Shown here: piece by piece, positions 35,541 to 43,396 of the stretch
Layout of the letters: the number at the start of each line of letters is the position of its first letter
Position numbering within the stretch: the first letter of the stretch is position 1
Assembly: GCA_031200235.1 (NCBI GenBank)
Contig: CP133595.1
Location: 248,001 to 312,000, forward strand
From: Cuniculiplasma divulgatum
Lineage (GTDB): Archaea > Thermoplasmatota > Thermoplasmata > Thermoplasmatales > Thermoplasmataceae
DNA: 64,000 bases
Direction: 5' to 3'
Made by a program: the position numbers and the translations under genes
Notes under the pieces: model-generated
Told to the model about the DNA's origin: nothing
Database searches by the model: none
The model's input: the letters and a program-made list of their open reading frames with translations, nothing else

Positions 35541-35579
35541 TCACCTAATCTTCTATCAGATTCTATCCGCGCATATAAG
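35541..35579 (-). promoter_or_regulatory. promoter and Shine-Dalgarno of the EF-1alpha-S10 operon
   Basis: CTTATATG (35572-35579, minus strand) is the TATA box and GGTGA (35541-35545) the ribosome site. Unlike most genes here, the message should have a leader of roughly 15-20 nt. Confidence 0.55.
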
Positions 35580-35710
35580 GACTCATATCTAGTGTGTCCT
35601 TAAAGACTTAACCGGAATAGTCAGGACAATATATAGACTTTTTCAAAACCGTTTATATGCTTTTGTGGATAGTCCAGATATGATTTTATTATTCTTTGTA
35701 ATGTTTTCCT

Positions 35711-36484
35711 GTGACCTTATCTAATGTGTATGTTATCCCGCACGGGGACGAGCTTATAGATGTTCCAGACCAGGATTCCAGGAAGATGCAGGATATGATC
35801 AGGAGCCTGTCAAGAAGTGATGGCTCTGAAACCGTTGTTATTCTCAGCCCCCATGGCATAAGGATCTCGGATTCTGTTGGGGTTGTTACAACTGAGTACT
35901 CCAAAGGTGATCAGGTATTCGGAAGAAAAAGAGTTCGAAGAAGGTTCAGGAATGATATTTCTCTGGCCACTGAGATAGCCGGATCCATACCGGGATTTAC
36001 CAGGTCAGTATCATTCATCACTTCTTCCGGCCCTAAATCAGAATTTCCACTTGACTTTGGGACGTTGATACCGTTATCGTTCTTCAAGCCCGAGAGGGTT
36101 GTGCTCATAGGACAGCCAAGGGTGCGGGACAGGGAGAAGCTTATGAGATTCGGCAAGGCCATTTATTCAGCGGTATCAGACCGCGATTATGGTGTATCAG
36201 TAATTTTCAGTGCGGATCAGGCTCACACGCATGCACGTGACGGACCGTATGGATTTTCGGAAAGTGCAGCAGAATACGAGAGCATTGTTGTCAGTGCAAT
36301 AAAGTCAAACGATTTCTCAAGCCTGTCAAAAATTACCGATAAGATGATAGATGAAGCAAAACCAGACAGCTTCTGGAATATGATGATACTGAAAGGTTTC
36401 ATTGAAGCCAGCAGGATCTCACTTGTATACGACTTCAGCTATGTTGAACATTATTTCGGGATGCTGCTTGCCCATTCCGCCTGA
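35711..36484 (+). CDS. LigB-like (class III extradiol dioxygenase / MEMO superfamily) protein
   Basis: 257 residues. Candidate metal ligands occur at V-I-P-H-G-D-E (His11), L-S-P-H-G (His49), and the late A-D-Q-A-H-T-H-A-R-D-G-P-Y-G histidines. This order fits the catalytic B subunit fold of class III extradiol dioxygenases, to which MEMO-like proteins also belong. Ring cleavage is not certain, since archaea use this fold in the AmmeMemoRadiSam system too. GTG start; a TTTTATTATT box lies 18-27 nt upstream. Confidence 0.7.
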   Translation: MTLSNVYVIPHGDELIDVPDQDSRKMQDMIRSLSRSDGSETVVILSPHGIRISDSVGVVTTEYSKGDQVFGRKRVRRRFRNDISLATEIAGSIPGFTRSVSFITSSGPKSEFPLDFGTLIPLSFFKPERVVLIGQPRVRDREKLMRFGKAIYSAVSDRDYGVSVIFSADQAHTHARDGPYGFSESAAEYESIVVSAIKSNDFSSLSKITDKMIDEAKPDSFWNMMILKGFIEASRISLVYDFSYVEHYFGMLLAHSA

Positions 36485-36500
36485 AATTCATGAGGAATAA

Positions 36501-36508
36501 ATTTATAC
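36501..36508 (+). promoter_or_regulatory. TATA box of the 30-residue membrane peptide gene
   Basis: ATTTATAC lies 21-28 nt before ATG 36529, the leaderless spacing seen for neighbours, and so supports this tiny gene. Confidence 0.5.
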
Positions 36509-36528
36509 TTTTCGTGGATTACTATCAT

Positions 36529-36621
36529 ATGACGACGGATCATAAGATCATAGCCATACTTGTCATATGCGCCCTGGTAACCGCCATTTTCGGCTACGCT
36601 GTTGTGTCAAATCCATTCTGA
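36529..36621 (+). CDS. 30-residue single-pass membrane peptide
   Basis: ATG 36529 to TGA 36619-36621. The first seven residues are polar (M-T-T-D-H-K), followed by one hydrophobic helix (about 8-26) ending in V-V-S-N-P-F. It has its own TATA box and sits alone between the LigB-like gene and PGI/PMI. Small membrane peptides of this shape often stabilise respiratory or transport complexes, but no partner is indicated here. Confidence 0.5.
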   Translation: MTTDHKIIAILVICALVTAIFGYAVVSNPF

Positions 36622-36670
36622 TAGCCATATCATCTTAATTTTTATGGTAGAGCATATTCTTCCGGACTAA

Positions 36671-36678
36671 ATATATAA
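36671..36678 (+). promoter_or_regulatory. TATA box of the PGI/PMI gene
   Basis: ATATATAA lies 20-27 nt before ATG 36698. Confidence 0.55.
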
Positions 36679-36697
36679 GATCAAATCATTCTGCTCC

Positions 36698-37624
36698 ATG
36701 AACTTCTCAGATGAGCTGAAAACACTGAAGAAACAGGTGCAGTCGGAGGAAGAAATTAACGTTGATACATCCGGCGTTGATAAAATAATAATATCCGGCA
36801 TGGGTGGATCTGGAATTGTTGGAAATATCTTTTCGGAACTATATGACAGAAAACCCGTAACGGTTGTTTCAGATTATGGTATCCCATCCTTTGCGGATGA
36901 AAAGACTCTTTTCATTGCAATCAGCTACTCAGGCAACACGGAGGAAACCCTTTCCACACTTAAAATGGCCCGGGAGAAGGGATGCAAAGTCGTGGCGATA
37001 ACCTCAGGCGGTAAGATAGGGGCCAGCGTTGATAATAAGGTTCTGATCCCGGGCGGTATTCAGCCAAGATCTGCGCTGGGGTACATGTTGATGCCACTTT
37101 TGAATACCTTTCTTAAGCCATCAAGCCAGGAAAGGGATGCAGCCGCTGCAATGATAGGCGCCATTGATGAGGACAACAGCGACATGGAATCTCTGGCCCG
37201 TGAAATATGGTCCGGCAAACTTATTCCTGTAATACTGGGCTTTTCTCCATTCAAGTGGGTAGCATACCGCTGGAAGACACAGTTCAATGAAAACTCCAAA
37301 ATACTTGCCTTCAGCAATTATTTTCCAGAGTTGAATCACAACGAGACAATGCCATACCGCGGCACATACAGAAAAGATGAGTTCAAATTCATCGTTATTG
37401 GGCACCCGGAAAATATGAGAATAGAGGAGAGAATCAAATGGACATCGTCTCTCACTTCCACTCCTTTCCACAGGGTGGATGTCAGGGGCAAATATCTGCT
37501 TGACACGCTGTTTGGCTTGATACACAAGGGAGATTACCTCACATATCACCTAGCAAAACTTTTGAATGTTGATCCAACAGACGTATCACTGATTGAGGAG
37601 CTGAAGAAGAAGTTGAGCCGTTAA
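36698..37624 (+). CDS. bifunctional phosphoglucose/phosphomannose isomerase
   Basis: 308 residues. A SIS sugar-isomerase domain opens with I-S-G-M-G-G-S-G-I-V-G-N near residue 32, followed by the sugar-phosphate loop S-Y-S-G-N-T-E-E-T and the C-terminal L-N-H-N-E-T-M-P-Y-R-G segment with the catalytic Glu/His. This set defines the archaeal PGI/PMI family, which interconverts glucose-6-P, mannose-6-P and fructose-6-P. With the FBP aldolase/phosphatase in this window it supports gluconeogenesis. Ends overlap the convergent RqcH gene by four bases. Confidence 0.93.
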   Translation: MNFSDELKTLKKQVQSEEEINVDTSGVDKIIISGMGGSGIVGNIFSELYDRKPVTVVSDYGIPSFADEKTLFIAISYSGNTEETLSTLKMAREKGCKVVAITSGGKIGASVDNKVLIPGGIQPRSALGYMLMPLLNTFLKPSSQERDAAAAMIGAIDEDNSDMESLAREIWSGKLIPVILGFSPFKWVAYRWKTQFNENSKILAFSNYFPELNHNETMPYRGTYRKDEFKFIVIGHPENMRIEERIKWTSSLTSTPFHRVDVRGKYLLDTLFGLIHKGDYLTYHLAKLLNVDPTDVSLIEELKKKLSR

Positions 37625-39453
37625 TCCACCACCCGGGAGCCGCCAGGTGGAAGTATCCCCTCTATTTCTTCTTTCTCGATGCCGAGCCTCTTTGCAATCT
37701 CTCCGGCAACCTGCTGCCTCTTCATGTCTCCCGGTACGATGTGCACATTCCTGTCACCATTTTTGCCTTCTGGAAAAGTAGGATGGATCATGGGTATCAT
37801 TGTTCCACGTGATTCATACATTGATATGTAAAGGTCCATTGGCAGATCGAAGTAATAATTCCTCTTCCCTCTGACAATCCATGATCCTGTTGTGACAAAC
37901 TCTCCTGATTCTGGCGTTTTACTTACCTGGGATGGCAATACCCAGTAAGCGGTGCCTGATGAAAGGCCAGCAGACCATGCCCTAGAGAACGCTACAGAGA
38001 AGTTGCAAGCTTCGCGAAGTGTGCTATCACCTGGCTGGTTCTCCCCCTCTACCTTGATAACCGTACTGGGTGCCCCGTATACCTCAGCGTGCACGTATAT
38101 GTCGTGGTCCTTCAGGTGCCTCTTGACTATTTTTTCATTGCTCTTTGCATCCCTTCCGGCAATGACCAGAAAACCCTCCGACGAAACAAACCAGTGGTAA
38201 GTTTCAAACCATTCCCGTCTCCTTGCCTTCTTCACAGGCTGGGCCTGTTTCATAACCGCCCTGTCTGTATCCTCTATGGCCTTCATGGCGCCCTCAATTT
38301 TGCTCTTAAATTCCTTTGATCTGGCAAAATAGTCGCTGGCATTCTGTCCTGCTGTTCTGTCAAGGTTGAGCTCGAACTCCTGGCCTGAGGCTTCCAAGGT
38401 CACAATTCGCTTGGCGGGATCGAATGACTTCACCCTGAATCCTGAATAGATCTGTCCCTTATCGATCTTTCCGGAAGATGAGAACGACCGTGACATCTGG
38501 CGTATGATTCCGTCTATCCTGGAAACATCTGCCATTATGGCTTTCCCCGCCTCTGTGTATCTGGATCTCTTGATTTTGAATTCCTCGATGCTTTTCTTCA
38601 TTGATTCCAGGCGCCTGGAAAGATGATCCTCATCGCTCTCCTTGGGGAAGTGGTTCTTAATGAAATCCACCATGCCATCGTTCAGATCGCTGTAGATTGT
38701 TGTTGGCAGTATCTGCAGATGTTTCATTTCAATGGGTGAAAGCAGATTCTGCTTCTCAAAAAAATACCCTTTTCCCAGTTCCGCCTCCGCAAGGATGGAT
38801 GAAAATTCATCCCGGATCCTTTTGGATTCACCGGAAATTTCTCTGGACGGAAGGACCTTATCAATGTTGATCCGGTAGAGCAATTCTTCAGCGATGTCAC
38901 CACCCAGGTTCATTCTGGTTGCCAGGGTTTGCACCGCAGAAGCCTTGCTGCTTTCCAGAACGGAGCGTATTTCAGTTTCCCCCATATGAAGTGGATCCAC
39001 AAGTGATGGAGGGACGTATTTTTCTCCCCTCAGGATTTTTCGGTTTTTCCATTCTCTCTGCTCAGTTGCAAATTCAATCTTCCCCTCATTCGTCACAATG
39101 AGGTTCCCGTCCCTGAACATTTCAAGGATAATTTCCTGGCCTGTATGGAGAGTGAGCTTCACAACCCGGTCAAAATTGATCTGCTCTACCTTGATTATGC
39201 GCCTCTCTGAAAGAATTTTTCTGAGGAGCATTGAAAGTGGTGTGGCTTCATCAGGCCTCTCTCCATCGTAGAATATTATGCCTTTGGACAGGGATATCAT
39301 GAGGTAATTTTTTCCAGTTTCCGACCCGTAGAGCTGAAGTACGAAATCACTGGTGCCGGACTGGTATACCTTTTTAATGAATGACCCCTCAATTCTGAAG
39401 GAATATCTTTTCAAGAAAGCATAGAAGTCCAGTGAAGATGGCTTTGGATTCAT
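37621..39453 (-). CDS. rqcH: NFACT / RqcH ribosome rescue factor
   Basis: 610 residues. NFACT-N domain (about 1-200), a helix-hairpin-helix and coiled-coil middle (about 200-430), and the NFACT-R domain with W-F-E-T-Y-H-W-F, G-R-D-A-K-S-N-E and D-I-Y-V-H-A-E near 480 are in the normal order. The family binds 60S/50S-nascent chain-tRNA complexes after ribosome splitting and can add C-terminal tails. It has a TATA box (ATATATTA) about 22-30 nt before its ATG. Confidence 0.9.
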   Translation of the reverse strand: MNPKPSSLDFYAFLKRYSFRIEGSFIKKVYQSGTSDFVLQLYGSETGKNYLMISLSKGIIFYDGERPDEATPLSMLLRKILSERRIIKVEQINFDRVVKLTLHTGQEIILEMFRDGNLIVTNEGKIEFATEQREWKNRKILRGEKYVPPSLVDPLHMGETEIRSVLESSKASAVQTLATRMNLGGDIAEELLYRINIDKVLPSREISGESKRIRDEFSSILAEAELGKGYFFEKQNLLSPIEMKHLQILPTTIYSDLNDGMVDFIKNHFPKESDEDHLSRRLESMKKSIEEFKIKRSRYTEAGKAIMADVSRIDGIIRQMSRSFSSSGKIDKGQIYSGFRVKSFDPAKRIVTLEASGQEFELNLDRTAGQNASDYFARSKEFKSKIEGAMKAIEDTDRAVMKQAQPVKKARRREWFETYHWFVSSEGFLVIAGRDAKSNEKIVKRHLKDHDIYVHAEVYGAPSTVIKVEGENQPGDSTLREACNFSVAFSRAWSAGLSSGTAYWVLPSQVSKTPESGEFVTTGSWIVRGKRNYYFDLPMDLYISMYESRGTMIPMIHPTFPEGKNGDRNVHIVPGDMKRQQVAGEIAKRLGIEKEEIEGILPPGGSRVVD

Positions 39454-39586
39454 TTAATCCGGATTGCATTATTGGTAATATATGATTCCAGGAGTAACAC
39501 TGTCATTGTTTCTAAACTTCAGCAGGACAAATGTTTGCGGATAGTACCTGTCACAGGAGGTTGATGGCACATGATATTGTTATACC

Positions 39587-39618
39587 CAACACATGAGCAT
39601 AACTCATTTAGAGTGTTG
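39587..39618. other. imperfect hairpin between rqcH and coxG
   Basis: CAACAC and GTGTTG (6 bp) enclose ATGAG/CTCAT (5 bp) with a five-base bulge. The 250-base gap (39454-39707) shows nothing else besides the coxG promoter TATTTAAG at 39671-39678 and the rqcH TATA box. Confidence 0.3.
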
Positions 39619-39707
39619 ATCAGGTGGAAAATTCAGACGGACCTCTGCTGCGTGCATTCATACAGTCAAGTATTTAAGCACTGTTGAAATCAAAAAATGA
39701 GGAAACT

Positions 39708-40148
39708 ATGGATTTCAATGGAACATTTGAGCTGAACACGTCCATGGACAACATATACCGCTTTGTCATGGACCCTGAAAAACTGGCCTCCTGCATTCCA
39801 GGACTGAAGAAGATGGAAAAGATTTCATATACTGAGTTCACTGTGCTGGTTAAGGTCGGTATAGCTTTCATAAAGGAGGATTTCAACATAAAATTCACTG
39901 TGCTGGAAAGCGAGCCTCCTTCACACGCTAAGCTGGCAGGCGTGGGTGCCGGCAAAAGCGGCACTGTGGACATAACGGCAGATATGCATCTTACCGAGAA
40001 TAATGGAAAAAGCACTATGTTGTGGACTGCTCAGGCAAACGTAGGTGGAAAGATCGGATCCATGGGACAGCGGCTTATTACTGGACAGGCTGAAAAGATC
40101 ATCAACCAGATGTTCAAAGGGATAAAGGAAGCACTTGAACCGAACTGA
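39708..40148 (+). CDS. CoxG-like (SRPBCC) protein
   Basis: 146 residues from ATG 39708, which follows a GAGGA sequence. The order F-x-G-x-F-E-L-N, P-E-K-L-A-S-C-I-P-G and the C-terminal S-M-G-Q-R-L-I helix matches the CoxG subgroup of START/SRPBCC proteins. CoxG in CO dehydrogenase gene clusters helps anchor the enzyme to the membrane; here no CO dehydrogenase genes are nearby, so the partner is unknown. A TTG at 39684 is a less likely start. Confidence 0.85.
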   Translation: MDFNGTFELNTSMDNIYRFVMDPEKLASCIPGLKKMEKISYTEFTVLVKVGIAFIKEDFNIKFTVLESEPPSHAKLAGVGAGKSGTVDITADMHLTENNGKSTMLWTAQANVGGKIGSMGQRLITGQAEKIINQMFKGIKEALEPN

Positions 40149-40203
40149 TGCTGACGGAGGCTCGGACAAAAATCTCAACACAGCAGTTCAGCAGGGAAAT
40201 AGT

Positions 40204-40221
40204 AATTTTTTTATTTTTTTC
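40204..40221 (+). terminator. T-rich coxG terminator overlapping the next promoter
   Basis: Two runs of seven T (broken by one A) lie 55 bases after the coxG stop codon. The same stretch is 22-39 nt before the GTG at 40243 and can serve as its AT-rich promoter element. Confidence 0.45.
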
Positions 40222-40242
40222 TCCCAGCCTGTTGAAGACCAT

Positions 40243-40683
40243 GTGAAGAAGAAGATTTCGACGGAGCTCCTGCCCTATGGAAGAACCGAATTCCCGGAGT
40301 TCACTCCACTGTGGAATCCCGGTAATGCACCGGATTTGAGGCAGAGCAATGAATCATCCAGACTGGTGGCCATAGCCGACAGACAAATCTCCCCTGACTT
40401 GATTCAGATGCAGACAGAAAAGCAAACATTCCACCGTGTTGTGCTGATAAACCCTGAATTCAGGAGTGATGTTGGCAGGAAACTCCACCTTTTGGAGATT
40501 CCAGTGCTGATTATATCATCAGCAGAGCTGAACTGGGCACTGAGATCTCAGGCAATATCATATCACGATCTCATATCCGGATCTGAAATGGTAAACGTAA
40601 GGTCCTCTGCAATCAATCCCCTGCTGGAACTTAAGTCCCAAGTTTTTAATGCCATTATCAAATTCGAGAAAAATGCCTTCTAA
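40243..40683 (+). CDS. hypothetical protein, 146 residues
   Basis: I take GTG 40243 as the start because the T-rich promoter-like element is 22-39 nt upstream; an open TTG at 40135 would translate through that T-run. The second half (H-R-V-V-L-I-N-P-E then L-L-E-I-P-V-L-I-I-S) has the strand-turn pattern of an alpha/beta-hydrolase C-terminal region, but no catalytic triad is evident. The 3' end overlaps the thioesterase start by 11 bases, so the pair should be co-transcribed. Confidence 0.6.
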   Translation: MKKKISTELLPYGRTEFPEFTPLWNPGNAPDLRQSNESSRLVAIADRQISPDLIQMQTEKQTFHRVVLINPEFRSDVGRKLHLLEIPVLIISSAELNWALRSQAISYHDLISGSEMVNVRSSAINPLLELKSQVFNAIIKFEKNAF

Positions 40684-41098
40684 GAACGTTTTCACTGAAA
40701 TCCAGGTAAGATACGGAGACCTTGACCCTCTTGGCCACGTAAACAATGCTGCTTATCTATCATATCTGGAGATGGGCAGGATGAAATTTCTGAGGGAGAA
40801 TCTTCCGGAGTATGACCCTATGATGCCCAACATCGTACTGGCACGAATTGAGATTGATTTCAAGAAGTCCATTATGCTGGACGATGCCATTACTCTTGAA
40901 ACATCAATCGAATCCATGGGGAGGACCAGTGTCAGATTCCTGCAGAGGATAGTTGCCGAGTCCAGTGAAGAAACATATTCCGTCGCAAAAGTTACAGCTG
41001 TATTCATTGACAGAAACAGAAGGCCTGTTCCAGTTCCAGAGGCCATCAGAAATACCTATTCAGACGGGAGTGGAAATATAGGCAATCCATCCCATTGA
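40673..41098 (+). CDS. acyl-CoA thioesterase (4HBT family)
   Basis: 141 residues from ATG 40673. The hotdog-fold thioesterase signature is V-R-Y-G-D-L-D-P-L-G-H-V-N-N, containing the catalytic Asp. It hydrolyses acyl-CoA; substrate chain length is not readable. The 3' end overlaps the convergent CPBP protease gene by 39 bases, more than any other pair in the window. Confidence 0.88.
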   Translation: MPSKNVFTEIQVRYGDLDPLGHVNNAAYLSYLEMGRMKFLRENLPEYDPMMPNIVLARIEIDFKKSIMLDDAITLETSIESMGRTSVRFLQRIVAESSEETYSVAKVTAVFIDRNRRPVPVPEAIRNTYSDGSGNIGNPSH

Positions 41099-41680
41099 AG
41101 CGGGAAGAAACACGTCCATCAGATAAAGGCTCATGTGAATGGAGATATCGATGTATATGTTCTTCCTCAAATAGTAGATAGCCCCATATATGCAGGCCAT
41201 TGCTATATTATCTATAATGAAGAGTTCCAGATAAAATCCAGGGTATCCCGTTGGAGAGAATACCAGATAATTGCTGTATGCCACTGAATATAACAGCGAC
41301 TGAAGGACTACTGCTCTTCCTTCGCCGATGTACCTCTTCAGGAATACAACAATAATAAATCTGAAATTGAATTCTTCCAGAAAAGCCGGAAAGTATGCTG
41401 TCTCCACAACGAAAAGCGGTCCGTTTCTGGAAACTGAATAAAGGTACAGCCAAATGAAAAAAACTGATGCGAATATAACCAGATCTCTTGACATGAGCAT
41501 TTTCCTGACTGCTGACCTCACATCCCTAAGATAGAGGCACAGGAGCACGAAAATCAGTGGAGAAAGACCCATATACAGGTAAAATACCAGGGGCCCCTTT
41601 GAAAGAAAGAAAAACAGTGCGATGATGATAAACTCGCCCACCGTGAATACCGTAAGTTCAGACCATTTCCTGCCGTCCAT
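41060..41680 (-). CDS. CPBP family intramembrane protease
   Basis: 206 residues with about six membrane helices. Motif 1 is E102-E103-F-x-F-R107 and a later membrane His (His182 in S-I-H-M-S-L) is the second metal or catalytic site of the CAAX-protease/bacteriocin-processing family. It probably cleaves a membrane substrate; no substrate gene is obvious beside it. The 200 bases upstream (41681-41882) hold only its weak promoter and a palindrome after ctaB. Confidence 0.8.
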   Translation of the reverse strand: MDGRKWSELTVFTVGEFIIIALFFFLSKGPLVFYLYMGLSPLIFVLLCLYLRDVRSAVRKMLMSRDLVIFASVFFIWLYLYSVSRNGPLFVVETAYFPAFLEEFNFRFIIVVFLKRYIGEGRAVVLQSLLYSVAYSNYLVFSPTGYPGFYLELFIIDNIAMACIYGAIYYLRKNIYIDISIHMSLYLMDVFLPASMGWIAYISTPV

Positions 41681-41849
41681 CTCTGTAGCCGCCCAATAGG
41701 TTTTTTCATCAGATTTCCAGTTAACGTGGTTGATGCGCTTCGTTGATCCTTATGAATATCGCATTCCCTCATTACCTAAAAATGTCACTTAGAATTTTCA
41801 CAATTCGAATCGATGATTATGGTATCCCCATGGTGCGTTCTGAAGAATA

Positions 41850-41868
41850 AATCTGCATATGCAGGATT
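41850..41868. other. palindrome downstream of ctaB
   Basis: CTGCATATGCAG (41853-41864) is a perfect 12-bp palindrome that extends on both sides to AATC/GATT with one bulged base. It lies 15 bases after the ctaB stop and may be a terminator hairpin or a protein site for the CPBP gene. Confidence 0.35.
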
Positions 41869-41882
41869 CACCAGCATCCTGC

Positions 41883-42767
41883 CTAAAGATGAACTATGCT
41901 TACCAGGCAAATTGCAATCAGCAGCAGCATAAGATAATAGTTTGAGAAATGAAACGCTTTCCTGAACTCCGGAAGTGAGTAATTATGAACCATCGGCCGA
42001 ATCACATAGTATAGAATCATTCCACCCATTACTGCAGCAAGTACAAAGTAAAGTATGCCAACGTGAATTTGCCTGACCCATACTGGAATCAAAGAATACG
42101 CCACCAGAATTATTGAATTAATCAGAATCCATCTGCTCCCCTTCTTGACTCCCACCATAGCAGGCAGCATGGGAATGCCCGCCTGCCTGTAGTCCTCAGA
42201 GTTATTGGTGGCGAGGGCCCAGAAATGAGTGGGCGTCCATAGGAAAACCAGGAATGCAATAAACAGCGCTGTTGCTGAAACATCATTGGATACTGCTGCC
42301 CATCCGGCAAGGGCGGGGAAACTCCCTGCAATGCCTCCTATCACAATATTCCAGGTTGTCCTTCTTTTCAATACAATTGTATACAGTAGGACATAGCTGA
42401 GGAATCCCAGGAATATGAAAACAGACGTAAGAGGGTTTATAACCAGTGTGGCAACAGCAAGAGCAACGATCAGCATAACTGAACCATAGACGAACGTTGA
42501 TGTGTATGTCCGGGAATTAACAATGTTCTCGCGGTACCTGGTTCTCTTCATCTCCCTATCTATATCCATATCATAAAGATTGTTGAACACAGCAGCCGAC
42601 ATTGAGGCAAGGCTGCCGGCTATCAGAAGAGGTATTATCATTATATAATGCGATGAGAATGCCAGGTCTGAGAAGAATGCTGCAACCGCAACGAGGTCAA
42701 CAAGAAATGTGATCTCCATCTTCGTGATTTTAAAGAACTCCCTAAAGTTCAAAAGACTCCTCACCAC
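41883..42767 (-). CDS. ctaB: protoheme IX farnesyltransferase (heme O synthase)
   Basis: 294 residues, about nine membrane helices. The prenyltransferase acidic motif is N-N-L-Y-D-M-D-I-D with R-T-R-Y-R downstream. It adds a farnesyl group to heme b to make heme O for the terminal oxidase. It is the last gene of the oxidase run, 70 bases after sulfocyanin. Confidence 0.94.
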   Translation of the reverse strand: MVRSLLNFREFFKITKMEITFLVDLVAVAAFFSDLAFSSHYIMIIPLLIAGSLASMSAAVFNNLYDMDIDREMKRTRYRENIVNSRTYTSTFVYGSVMLIVALAVATLVINPLTSVFIFLGFLSYVLLYTIVLKRRTTWNIVIGGIAGSFPALAGWAAVSNDVSATALFIAFLVFLWTPTHFWALATNNSEDYRQAGIPMLPAMVGVKKGSRWILINSIILVAYSLIPVWVRQIHVGILYFVLAAVMGGMILYYVIRPMVHNYSLPEFRKAFHFSNYYLMLLLIAICLVSIVHL

Positions 42768-42837
42768 ATCCTATATTCACGGTAATACCTTCCTGGATTA
42801 AGTCGTTTTCTAAATTCATCGCAAGAAATAAAAAAAA

Positions 42838-43395
42838 TTATGATGATGCCCCATTTATAATTATCAATCCGTACATTGAAGTCGGATGCACAGTGCACCA
42901 GTAGGTATATATTCCTGGCTTCTCAAAGGGATATGTTTTTGAAACAAAATGCCCAACATTCTGCGTAAGCTCAGAGATTGTTACAATGGTGTAAGAATTT
43001 GAACTCTCGTACTTTGTTGGGTTCTGATATATACCTGTGGTTATGCTGGAATACAAAGATGATGTATTGGCCCCGTCGTAAGCTATTGTGAACGTATGTG
43101 GCGCTCCGTCTGCCTCCGTGAGATTAATGTAAACCAGAGTACTCTCATTGAAATAGAATATCTGGTTTATCAAATTGGTTGCAGATGGATCATAGCTTGT
43201 TGCGGCAGGTCCCTGCTTTAGTTCCCAGCCGCCAGCATCTGCCCACATGGTTATATTCCCCACATGTTTTGTAACAGCATTTGTTGGGGGAATAAGGTTG
43301 GATGATGATCCAGAGGTCAATATATATCCAAAAGCCATGGAAATAACCAGCACAACTATTATTGTAAATGCAACTCCTCCGTTTCTCGCAGTCAA
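42838..43395 (-). CDS. sulfocyanin-like blue copper protein
   Basis: 185 residues. An N-terminal helix (about 8-27) anchors it outside the membrane. The cupredoxin ligands are His100 (A-P-H-T-F), Cys167, His170 and Met174 (W-C-T-V-H-P-T-S-M). Sulfocyanins carry electrons to terminal oxidases in acidophilic archaea in place of cytochrome c. Located one base after the oxidase subunit I gene, which fits that role. Confidence 0.85.
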   Translation of the reverse strand: MTARNGGVAFTIIVVLVISMAFGYILTSGSSSNLIPPTNAVTKHVGNITMWADAGGWELKQGPAATSYDPSATNLINQIFYFNESTLVYINLTEADGAPHTFTIAYDGANTSSLYSSITTGIYQNPTKYESSNSYTIVTISELTQNVGHFVSKTYPFEKPGIYTYWCTVHPTSMYGLIIINGASS

Positions 43396-43396
43396 C

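Noticed and set aside
39708-40148. A CO dehydrogenase locus, suggested by the CoxG-like protein
   Set aside because: No coxL, coxM or coxS genes are present nearby; CoxG-like proteins occur alone in many genomes.
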